A program made the position numbers and the translations under genes. DNA of 64,000 nt. It comes from Bombus terrestris. Lineage: Eukaryota > Arthropoda > Insecta > Hymenoptera > Apidae. Below the pieces are notes generated by a model. That model was not told the DNA's origin, searched no databases, and saw only the letters and a list, made by a program, of their open reading frames with translations. Positions 29,031 to 41,100 of this stretch are shown in pieces. The DNA is taken from the NCBI RefSeq assembly GCF_910591885.1, contig NC_063269.1, forward strand, positions 1,426,001-1,490,000, in the 5' to 3' direction. Each line of letters starts with the position of its first letter. The stretch's first letter is position 1.

Positions 29031-32000
29031 GGTCCCGTCGCAACACAGCGCCGTTCGACGAGCACTGAGCAGCTATTCTGCGCCAACGGGGTTGCGTCGA
29101 CGTCGAAAAGACGTGAACGGCTGCCTCTCGCCCCTCGCGCTTACCCTCCTCCCACCACGTACTACCGACGCCACTCTTCAGGGTACTCTCACACGTATTA
29201 CCCTCCCCCCTCTCTATCCCGCGTGCACACCCCTTCTCTTTGTCCTTCTTCCTCGTACAGGCTTGCATCCACTTGTATTCTTTCCTACTTCCTCTCGTTG
29301 TCTACGGCCTGTGTTACGTCCTCGAGGCTGCCACCCCCGTGGCACATGCGCGCAGAATCCTGTCCAACAAAACTCTTCTCTTGGAGCTGCCAGAATTGGG
29401 AAAAACGGGCCGAGGAAAAAGGAAGAGGCCACAGGGGAAGGGGGGAAAGATACGCGAGGGGTGGTATTTTCTAAAAAACGTTCCCTTCCTTTTTAACTTT
29501 TCCCTTTCACTCCTGCTTTCTCTGCCGCGATTCCTATTTCGTTCCTGCTACTTTCTTCTCATTCTCTTCTTCCGCCTCATTTTCTCCTTTTGCCAACCTC
29601 TTTACTATTCACCCTTATCGCCTCCTTTTAACTTCATCTGCCCTCCCCCTTCTTCCTTCTCTATTCTTCTCTCCTGTTCTCTTCTTTTTCGGTATCATCG
29701 TTCCTCCTATTATTATTCACCTCGGTTCGTCTGGCGAGGCACGCTTCGTTCTCGCCACCTCTTCGCTCGTTTCCTTTTTTCGTCCGGCATTGTCCGTCCC
29801 CTCGTGTCCGTTTTCCCAAACGGACGTTTTTTGTCCGGTGTCACGCTCGCGTCGAAGTCCATCTCTCTAAAACGCGTGGCTCGACCATCCTTCTTTCTCT
29901 CTCGCTTCTCGTTAAGTTTAATTCGATGAATCTCCTGGTTGCTCGCGCTCCTGGCTCCGGCAGGGATTTCCGGAGGCTTTTGTTGCGTGCCGAGGGGCCG
30001 CGAAGATTCGCTGCAGTTTTACCGCTTCCGTTTTCCCGCTTGTAGTCCTCCTCGTTTTTCCTTCTTCTATCCTCGTCTCGTCGCTCCTTTCTTCATTGCT
30101 CCTGACGGTCACGCGCGCGCACTACCTACCTGCTATGAAATGTAACTTTTAGCATGGCTTTTGGATACGCTTGGTAATCCTAAATGGCTTGGCGGTTTTT
30201 CTTAAGGACGGTCGCGTGTAGCTTTTTATTCCTCGCCATCCACGTTCTGACGTCTTTCATCGAACAAACATGGTCACGCTGAGAAAATGGAACGCTTGTC
30301 AAACAACTATATTTTCTTAAAATAATCCCACCGTAGGAAAATACCATGATGTAGTTTACGTGTTTTACGATACGAACGATCGTTTATTTTATCAGAAACG
30401 ATAACGCAATAATCGTTGTCTAATTTTGTACGTGAAATGATCTAACGATAAAAGCTGATCAGAAATTACGGGAAACGTAGATAATTGCAGCGATAAATCG
30501 GCATTAATACGCGTTGATATCGACTTAAGCGGTGTTAGAGGAGAAAGTTTTAAAAGATAAACCTCTTAATTCGATCTACGTTCGTTCTAATACCATCGTG
30601 TTATCAAAGCGTTACTATAATTTTTAGTATCGCATTTGTCGCTTCCGCTAATAAATATTAGCCACGTTCTGTCGTAATTGTTGGGTGAATCGAAGGCGGC
30701 GCGCACAAGATGAATACCGCGGCTACGAAAATACAAGGGATAGGGGATGAAAAGAGTTTTATTCGAAGAGCTCGTTCGTGCGTACTTTTTTGCTCGTGAT
30801 CATTCGGCCTGTTCTTTGTGTTACGGAATTTCGTCTAAACAAATACCGCTTTCCGACGATCTCCTCTTAGCAACTCGAGATACGAAACAATGCGATCGAG
30901 ATAGGATTTACTATGGAGTTCGCCCGTTTCCCCTTTGTTTCGTACGAACATTTCACGAACTCGCGCCAATTTTTGCCTCCTGGACCGAAACGTTCGACTG
31001 GAAAGAAGAGAGAAACGCATCGCGAGGCCACTATCCCTTGCGAGCAACGTTTCCTTGATTTTAAGTGAATTCACCGGTGGTCCATTGACGACGAAACAAC
31101 GAACGAACCCGGCTAACTTTAAATAGCTTTCAAAACTCTGCGCCACTACGAATTACTTTGTTTTAAATGATGAACAAAAGGCTGCCTTCTGGCTCACCAT
31201 CGCTTCGTTCACTCTTTTCGTATCCTTTTTGTTCGACCTTGTTTTATTTAGCTTTTTTCCCTCCTCTTTCTTCTCTTCATAATCCGTAGTTTTCCTTTAC
31301 AGCTTCGAGTTTTCGTACGCCATAATCGAGTAGAATGGTTCGATAGCTATGTCCGGACGATGCAAGGGAATCGTCTATATACCAGTCGTCTATCCTATCC
31401 CCCCGTTTCCCTATGTTATAATCGAACATAAAGCTTCTGACGGTCGCGTATCTTCGCGATTGCTCGCTTCCTTTCCCGTGCTTCTCCGCCGATTTGTCAT
31501 TCCATCCTGGTATTTTCACACCAATGTTGTCGAACGCAACTTTCGGTGTAATATTTCAGGCACGATATAAATCATAGGCAAAGGGAATAAAGGCGCCTTT
31601 CGATTCTTCTTCCCGTCTGTCACCGTCTTTACGTGAGAAGATTTTCCCCTAAAAGTGTCAAGCATTTTCCAATTCCCCTTCAACCATCTGCTCTATATTA
31701 AACTTTGATCTTCTCCGGCGAGATAAAAACTATCTTTGACAAGCTATCTTTCAGCGAAGATCGTAGAATTCTACTGTGTAAATCATTTTTCCATCTCCAT
31801 TGAACATCCGAGGGAGAAGGTAAATGCTGGCAAACCGATATCAATTATTCGTATCGGCAAATACGATCACGAGCGACGTGCGTGTCAAACTGTTTACGGA
31901 TATACTTAACTTATCGTTGGATTACCAAACGAACTAATTAACGTCTCCGTTAACTAATTAACTAATCTGTCAGTTAATTAAATTCGTTTTTCATTAATCG

Positions 32001-35000
32001 ATTCTCCCTATGGAAAACAGGCACGCGAGCATCTTGTCAAATATAAGCAATTCGTCGAGTGAAATGGTCGTCGGGAATGACGGATAAGTATTTCACGGGG
32101 AACAATGAATTTGACAGTGAGAATGATAAACAGCCGCGCACCGTTGCTACGAATATTCGATCGGCATTGCACGCTGACATGATTTAGGGCTGCCGGCGAT
32201 CCTTACGAGCGACAATCGAAAGAGAACACGAGCCGAACGTTCTGTTAAAACGTACCACCTATAGCGATATCACGTCGTTGCAGCATTATATGTGAGAACG
32301 CAAATCTCTATACATATTTATCGTCTCCTTGCATATCCGTAATTCCATTCAGTTTTGACATTTTTACCGAAATTAAACGATTCGGTATCGATGAAAATCG
32401 AAGATTAAATTTGTCTGGGTCGATGTGGAAATTGCCTCTATAACGATATTTCTCTGTTTTAATATATGTACACAAGAATTATGTCGATCGAATTAACGTT
32501 CGGACGACGCGATGAATATTCAATATGTCGGACGTTTTAAATTCGAGTTGTATTAATATTAAAAGCACGCATTCAGATGGAAGCAATAAGTATTTTAAAG
32601 AGTTGGAAACGTGGAAGATATCAGTGATCGAAACGTATCAAATGGCGTGGAAAATATATATCTTTGGTCGTTGAAACATCGTTGGACCGGAAATTGTTTG
32701 CAACCATGGAAAACCTATATAGGTACACGAAATCTCTTATCGTGGCGTGGAAAATAAACTTTAACTATGTATATATCGACAAATTGTAAGGAGATATATT
32801 CTTCGCCGAGCGACGGTATCCAACGACGTGTCTCGTCATCCATTCCCGCCCCTTTTCACCAGCCCGCAACCCCACTTCATCGCCGTCCCGAGAATCTTTC
32901 AGAGCCACGTTTTCCGTGAAAGGATTCCGCGACCCGGCTGCCAACGAATAACACTATTGTACGATCGTGTCTCAGACATTGGGTGAAACTTATTTTCGAA
33001 GGGAAATCTTCGTATTCCATGGCAACCTCGAAGTTCGCGACGAATATCGATAAACCATCGTTTCTCGTTCGCTGGAAATCTATAAACGAATCCTACGCGA
33101 ACAAAAAGTTTCAAATTCCACGACATACAAATATACGGAATTCGAGAGCTCTGATGAATCTTTTATTTCTCATGAAACATTTTTCTATCAGCTTCGGGTA
33201 AACCCTGAAGCTCGGGTTGCGAGAACAAAAAGAGGACAGAGGTATCGGAACAAATAAAATGAATTTCGATCTCACGGATCTGTCTCCTTTCTTTTTCTTT
33301 TTTTCCCCCTTTTTTTTTTTGTAGGAAAACCTGTAGGATCAGCCGTTTACTTTGTGCACTTTCTCTCGCAGATCTGTTCGATGTCGCGGTAACGATCACG
33401 TTGGATTACGAACAGTTAGAAACTCAGCGAATACGATTGTCTTCGAGCTAACGTTCCAACTGTTCGCGCAAATTTTAATTACGTGTTGTACAACCGACTG
33501 AAACTGTATACCTTCGCGTAAACAGCTACGGAATATTTCATGCTGTTCCGCTCGAAACCGACCCACCGTGGCTCGCATTTCCGATACGATTCTCATAATT
33601 ACGTTGCCTCGTATACTTTTCCTCGCACCATCAAAACCGATACCTCTCTTCCGTCATCGAGATGGATGTAGCAGCGAATTTTAAATGCACCGCAGATAAA
33701 AGAAGGCAAACAGCCAGCGCGATATTTTTCGTTCGCGTTTTAGTACGCGTTTTTCTTGAAAACGAGCAGCTTGACGTTTCATCCACTATCTGACGATACC
33801 GCGACGAGAGTGCTTGAAAAATATCTCCTTATCGAACGTGTTTCGTCTCGTCTCGCGTTCACGTAACACGCGTATATACGCGCGAAGACGTATAACCCAG
33901 CATGATCGAAGGGACAGATGGAGTTAACGCCACGCCGCGTCGCGCCGCTAGCTTTTCATATCCACCCATTCCGTACTCGTATACTTTTTCCAACCTTAAC
34001 CACTCATATTTCACATCGGATAAAAACGCATCATCCATCTCGAAAAGAAACTGTAATTCCCTAGTGGACGCGATCTCTCGCCACGCTGATAACCTGCTCC
34101 TCCACGAGTTACGAGTTTCTATCGAATAGCAAATGCAAATAAGCTATCTACCACGGCTACGAAAACAAACGTCGAACTCGCAATCGGTCTTTCTCGTTTA
34201 CGCGTATACATATGTACCGCGATCCACGAACCTCGGTTTATCGTATACGAATCTATCGCGCGCATACGATGCCGCGACGCGACGCTGAAAAGTACGAGTC
34301 GAACGCCAGTTAGATAGCGATTCTGTTTGCTCCGATTCCCAGGTCAAAGTTCGCCGACTCGCGCTACCATCGCTGCACATCTTACATATTTTACATATAC
34401 GAATTCGTTGGACAAAGGGTGCGCGAACAGGCGGACTTTGCGTGGCCTTCGCTAGCCACCATTGAGTCGAGGTTTTCCGAAGCAAGATACAACCACGTCG
34501 ATCATCGTCTGAAACGTCAAGTTCTCCGCGGAAGAAACTCCACCTCCCACCGGCTCACCGCGTCACATTTTTGTACGAGGATAGGCTTCTAATCTTCGGT
34601 CGCGATAACGTCGACGTCGTTTTCTACCGCGATTTCCAACAGCGGCAAGTAGTAGTGTGTCGTTGACCATCGTGACGACCGCTCCACCACGCTACCGAGG
34701 TCTATCTATGCTCGAGTGTAGTCCTCTCCCGTCGACTTCTCTCTTTCCTTTTTTTCTTTCTCTTCTCATCTTCTTCTTTTGCCATAAAAATTCTCCGAAG
34801 CGAAACTCGCTGAAAGAACTGCTCGCGAGATTTTCCATTCACGGATTATCAGATTTCCCATTCTGAGACACGATCTTCCGATTGATATTTAATACGAATC
34901 CACGCTTCTTTTCTATTCCTCTCTCTTTATATCGGTAAGCTTCCTTTCTTCGGTCGAGAAAACGGCGCACGAGTGATCAGGTGACGTTCGTCGGATTAGA

Positions 35001-35066
35001 GATATCGTAATAGCGTCGCGTTAGTGAGAAGGTGAGCAAAAGGACGAAGAAGTTGAAGAGGCAACC
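29031..35066. other. non-coding region upstream of P5CS
   Basis: 29130-29900 is a long pyrimidine-rich tract on the plus strand that keeps several frames open, including one of 229 codons of Leu, Ser, Phe and Pro; composition explains them. 31935-31980 carries three TAATTA sites at 20-bp spacing. The last ~100 bases probably include the P5CS leader, but no TATA box or certain start site is visible. Confidence 0.5.
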
Positions 35067-35165
35067 ATGTACGCGAGATTGTTACTATCGAGATCCAGTA
35101 AACTTGGATGTATTCCAAGGAGATTGGCATCGTCCTCTTCGGCGCCGAGGGTGCCCAAGCAAGCA
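35067..35165 (+). CDS. P5CS: P5CS coding exon 1 (mitochondrial targeting region)
   Basis: This exon encodes residues 1-33 (MYARLLLSRSSK...), basic and Ser-rich, fitting a mitochondrial import signal. It ends at a codon boundary before a good donor, GTACGT. The ATG follows GCAACC, an acceptable insect start context. The exon is assigned by its presequence character, matching phase and the correct total length; no protein domain falls in it, so it is less certain than the downstream exons. Confidence 0.8.
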
Positions 35166-38100
35166 GTACGTGCAATTTTTCTTATTTTCACCTTTCGTTT
35201 CTTCGCGGCGAGTCGACGGCATCGATCGATCGGAGCCGGGACCGACCAGAAGAACGATTGGCCAACTTCTATGCCGTCGATTCAATTTTTAACGCGCTCG
35301 GCCGTCCGTGTTTTTAATCGAACGTTGCCACTCGAGGAAAGCTTTTGTGTCGTCTGCCGGTGTAATTAATAAAACAACCAATCTGAAGTTACCTGGCGTG
35401 CGCGTCGGCAATTGTTTTTCGAAATCTTGAAAAAGTTGCAGAAAAGAGGAAAGAGACACGTGCAACGCTCGTGTAATCGGAACGATAATAAAATATATAT
35501 GTATTGATGTACACAAGCTGATGAAAATATTTCGCAAACTTATGAAAAGCTTCTAGAAATATACGTATTGTGTTCGTTATACGAAACTTGAAATTTCATT
35601 AGCATTGTTACGAAGCTCGACTACAACTATTGTATGGATAAAGTTTGAAACAAATCTGAAAATACAAGCTCACTGGTGAACGTTCAAATATTTTCAGAAG
35701 CCAGTGGTAGCTTTAAAAGTTATTCGTTAATTTTATATGTAATATTCTTATTGAGAAATCACCAGCTCGCATCAAAACTTTCCACTGTGTTATGTCATTC
35801 GGTAATAATTTTCGCGACGAGATAATAACGAAAATTATTTACCGCGTATAGAATCGAAACAGAGCCATAAATAACGCGTTTAGATGCTACGCGATGCCGT
35901 ATATACCGTGGAAACCGCATTTCGATAATTTTTTGACGGCAAATAGCAACGGACCTGTTAAACGAGCTTTTAAATGCAAAATGCATTGTTCGATTGTAAA
36001 GATCACCAGTTTAATTGCCTATAGTGCCATAAATGTAACGGCAACGTTATCACAAATACATAATACGAATGATATCTCCGTATACACATGCATGCCACGC
36101 AATCACCGGATTATAAATATCGTTCACATTTGCGCCCGTTGTACGAGTTCCAACATCCCGTTCTTCCTGTCTGACTTATGTATCCAATATACGGTTCGAT
36201 CGTGGAATATTTTCACGTTCTCTTGTCCATCGAAATTTCGCCAAACGTTTTTAGAAACGATGGATCGTCATATCGAAGCGATATATCGAAAAACCAGCCA
36301 ACCATCAACTATAGTAATTATCGCATGTACCGTGTGTTTACTTCTCATCAAAACAGTAAAGATAAGAAGATACTTCAAGTGGATTTTCCAAGGGAATCGT
36401 GATCCACCTTTCCTCCTCTACAACATCTAGGAGCCGATAAGAATCGTGTTTTATCAATTGTCACTGAATCACGATACAGCCACGATGCGAACAGCCTGGT
36501 AATGGGAAACGATCGTCGATAATTCGGATGGCGTGTACATTCTTTCGTATTTCAAGGACAAGATCGATTCCATCGTCGCCCACGATGAGAATCGATGTTT
36601 TCAGTGGACCGTTAAATCAACAAGTCGAGCAAGATGACGATTCGTCAAAATCCAACGACATTTCTGAAAGAACGTAAAACTCGGCGAATATGGAACGGTC
36701 GTTCGGCTTTCTATTCAGGAAAAATCCCTACTATGGGAAAAACGACTCGAGAAAAAAACGACCAGCGCTTCAGGGTGTCGTAAATTAGGGTAGAGACGGT
36801 GGTTTCGACAATGAGCTCGAATCATGAAATGTCTTGCGACTGAGACGCAGAGAATAGGCACCCTTTGCGAAGTGATTGATCCTAATGAATGTTTAAGAAA
36901 TGTATTATACATTTACTAGACATGTACATTGACTAGAACAATTAATATCGTTTTAATTTAGTTTAGTTCGAAAGTCGTCGATTTTGATCAACGTCTAGGA
37001 CACATATACATTTTAAACTAAGATGAAACTGTTTTAATCGTAAGAGTCCTTATTATCGTACATAGCCCTACAAATTACGATCCCATTTAATATATTGAAA
37101 CGAAGCGAATAAAGAACGTAGTAATTTTATTAGATCACGTAGTATCATAGATCCCGTTCGACGTAAGGAATTACGAATTGATTATAGTTTAGAAAATGAA
37201 TTGCGTCTTGGAAAGCGAAGATAAGAGAGCACGATGTGATTTATAACGCACAATCGGCAATCTCTGGCTTGCGAAACCAACGGAATCTGCGTCAGAACGA
37301 ATCCGGAATCGACAATGCGTCACTGAAGAAAAGAAGAAAAATTTGCGTATTCTCTGAGAATTTAAATGTCCAGTTGAAAATAGAATCTCAAAACGAAACG
37401 CAGATTGGCCGAATAAATGTACATATATGTAAAAAGAAAAAACTACATATTTATCTACAGATATTTCCCGGTTTTTTTTTTTTTTTAATCTTTGCATTTT
37501 TCGTTTGCGTATTTTCTATCGTAATTGGAACAAATCCCTGAGCAGGCGTGCAAAAATTCTTTCGACGTTTAATGCGGTCGTACACACTTGTGTGTGATTA
37601 CTTAATCAGAAATGTAATTTTATGTAACAGATAGAAATCGGTCCAGGAAGAGGTTACACGTGTACGCGTGGAAGTGTGTCGAGTGGCAATCGAATAGAAA
37701 TTGGTAGCCGGGAATTTTTCGTTCTTGATTGAAGTGTTGCACACAAAGATAACAGCCAAGAACTCGAACGATTTTAAATACGTGGATGACGCGGACAGCT
37801 TAAAGAAAAAATTGAAAGATCGTCGGGGTCTTTTATATAATTACGTAGATTTCATCTGGTTACGCGTAAAAAAGAATAAAATAAAGTGCGTTTCATGCAA
37901 CGAGGAATTAGGTAAAGTATAGATGCAAATTAACTCGATGCCGCGTCGTAGCTACGAACCTGGGGAAAGGTATAGAAATCGTTCGAGGCTTTTCATTTGC
38001 AAATGGACAGATCTCTGCTTTAGATTTTAATGACTATCCTTGATGAATATCGCGTCTTGAGATACACGTATGACATCGTATGCTTCAAAAAGAACGATAC

Positions 38101-41100
38101 GTAAAAACGGTTAGATTCTTGTTGCTTGAAATCTCCTCTGACGCGTTACACGTAACCAAATGAAACGGATACAACCGACGTAAACGAAATCTTATCGTTA
38201 AAAAGATTGAAAAAAATTAATCAACATCGTAAGGGAAATCGAGTAGACTTACACACGGAGTTGCAGGCGGTAGAGGGACCTCGTAAACCAACGATGTTCA
38301 ACGAACGCAGCCAGCTGACGTATACGAGACGTTTGGTGGTGAAATTGGGCAGTGCCGTGATCACGAGGGAGGATGAGCACGGACTGGCGCTGGGACGCTT
38401 AGCGTCCATAGTGGAACAGGTAGCCGAGTGCCAAAACGGAGGTCGTGAATGTATTATGGTAACTAGCGGTGCGGTTGCATTCGGCAAACAGAAACTGGCC
38501 CAGGAACTGTTGATGTCCTTATCGATGAGGGAAACGCTGAGTCCTGGCGGACACATGAGGAAACGCTCAGGTATAATTCTACATAATAATACGTCGATCG
38601 TTTGCACTTATAAACGTGTGATCATGCTCGAAGGAAGAACGCTTGTGACAAAAAATCTCTTTTCGGAGAAAAATATATTTACAGTTTGATAAGAATCTTT
38701 CTCTCGCACGTGTTTGTCTTTAAGCGTTCGTATCTGCCGCGAAATGAAATATCGAGTTGCATGTGAAAGCGAAGACATGGTCACATATTGAGAGACAATC
38801 TTTCATCTTTCTCTGTACATAATATACTAATATATATACTAACGGGAGTTTAAGTTAGAGGCACTTTTTTCCCAATAGTAAATTTAGTACGCTTTTCTAC
38901 GTAATGGACTCGTTGGATGTTTCTCAGACGTAGTAAATCGATACTAACTTTTGTTCGATCGTGGAATTCATCGACCATTCTAATTCACTGTACAATTGCA
39001 CAAAACGGAGAAACTTCATGAACGATTCGTTACACTAAAGGGCAATATATGCCGTTCGACGATAATATTATACCACAAATCGGATATCCGGCCGTAATTC
39101 ACGCCGAGACCGATCGTTTCAACGTGAATTTTCTTCTCAGAATATTATCAGCCAACTACAAATGAGGGTGGTATACGTTCACCGCGATTGTACTTTCCTC
39201 CATTCGTAATCCTTTATATCTCGCGCGCTAATGAGTCTCGAGTATAGAAAAAATGTATTCGGATTTGGTTAAGTTACCATATTTTTTCGCTCGTATATCT
39301 CGCGAGCTCATCCCCGTACTTAATTCATTCTTTATTAATTAATCCCAATTACGCGAGTCGCCGATGTGAGTCACACGAAACGCGAGAATAATAATGCCCT
39401 CTCGTGTTTTAGTCGTCCACGGTGAATCGATCGACCGAATAATACCGACGAGTTATGACGATTAAATTGCCTGAATGCAAATTCTCTGCTTCGAGTGAAA
39501 ACGTACAATCTCCTTGCTTGGTAAGAATTGCGGAATGCTTTTCCACGCGAGCGCAGTCGTGATAATTAATCCGGTAAGGATCGTACAGACGCACGCGCGT
39601 ATAAGAACAGAAATTGAAAAAGAATATAAAGGACATTTAAAGCAAATTACACGGTTATCATACGAACGTTAAGAACTTTGCGAACAAAAGGAATAAAATG
39701 CTAAATAAATTACGTTGCCCGAGAACGAGCTTATTTCCTTCTTTCCTCTAGAGGACGAACGACGTGTTTGCAATGTACATTAGAAGGAAACATTCCGCTT
39801 GTTATTTGCTTGTATTAACGGTGTAGTAGAGATATTTCTTTTTTCGCCAGCATTCACGTGACTGCCGTGTGAAAGAGGTCGATACAGGGGATCGTAAATT
39901 TCGTAGCAAATACGAATTGTAGACCATTGACGATGGGGACCCGTCGGAACATCCCCGAGGTACTTCCGGATATACAGGGGCTCCTCGGCAACTTGACAAT
40001 GTCCGGTCTTCCTATGTAGGTTAAACTAACAACCGCGAGCCGCCCAATTCTTTTACTGGTAATACCTTCGAGATTCTATTTGCTCGGGAAAACATTCGCG
40101 GTAATTCCTCCTTTTGAGGAAAGCAACGATCGAACGCGATAGACAGAAATTGCTTTGAAAATAACGCCGCCTTGTTTCTTGTTACTTCTACGGAAACGTT
40201 TGAGTATCCAATAGTCGTCCACCTTCTCTGGCATTTCTAACTCGTTTTGGCAAGAAAAACACGTTAAAAAATAATTGCAAAAGCATCGTAAATTATCAAG
40301 ATATCGCTCGTATTTTATCCCGCTTCTAAATTCATAATAATACTGTGGTTCGCCCAAAATCAATTAACCGTTTCGTACCAATTAACAACTCACCAAAAAG
40401 GATTTATCGTATAGTATATCAAATTCTAAAAAGAGAAAGATTGCTGCACTCGAATCGTAATGTATCGATAGGCGAGAATGAGCGGTTAACTGATTTTGGA
40501 CGGACTCCAGAGAGCTACAAGAGAACGAGCAAAAACCGTTCATCTAACAGTGCCGTTTGTTGTAACACGCGCGATCTACTGACCGCACATTGTAATTTCG
40601 ATCTAATGTTCACGCAGGCACCCCTCTGGAACCTAGAGCAGCAGCCGCAGTGGGACAGTCAGGCCTGATGTCGTTGTACGACGCCATGTTCGCCCAATAT
40701 GGAGTGAAACTGGCCCAGGTATTAGTCACCAAGCCGGATTTCTACAACGAGGAAACTCGTAAGAATTTGTTCAGCACCCTGAGCGAATTACTTAGCTTGA
40801 ACATCGTTCCCATAATCAATACCAACGACGCTGTCTCACCTCCGCCACATGTTGACGAGGAAGTAGCCGGTAGTGGAGGAAGAAGAGGTATTTCCATCAA
40901 AGACAACGATTCCTTGGCCGCTATGCTGGCCGCTGAAATTCAGGCAGACTTATTAATCTTAATGAGCGACGTCGATGGCATTTACAATCTGCCTCCGTGG
41001 CATGATGGCGCTAAGATGTTGCATACATTTAGCATGGACCTTAGGGACACCATCCAGTTTGGACAAAAGTCGAAGGTCGGTACCGGTGGCATGGACGCGA

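Noticed and set aside
28950..29496. Overlapping 174- and 164-codon plus-strand frames
   Set aside because: They share one GC-rich stretch in different frames and have no protein signature. The minus-strand start-plus-donor at 28992-29030 explains the composition better, though weakly.
29240..29929. 229-codon open frame on the plus strand, the longest single frame in the first 35 kb
   Set aside because: It lies in a long pyrimidine-rich tract, so Leu, Ser, Phe and Pro dominate; other frames are open there too, and no domain or family is recognisable.
35894..36430. 178-codon open frame inside P5CS intron 1
   Set aside because: No recognisable motif, no splice link to the P5CS exons, and a residue mix expected of chance translation.
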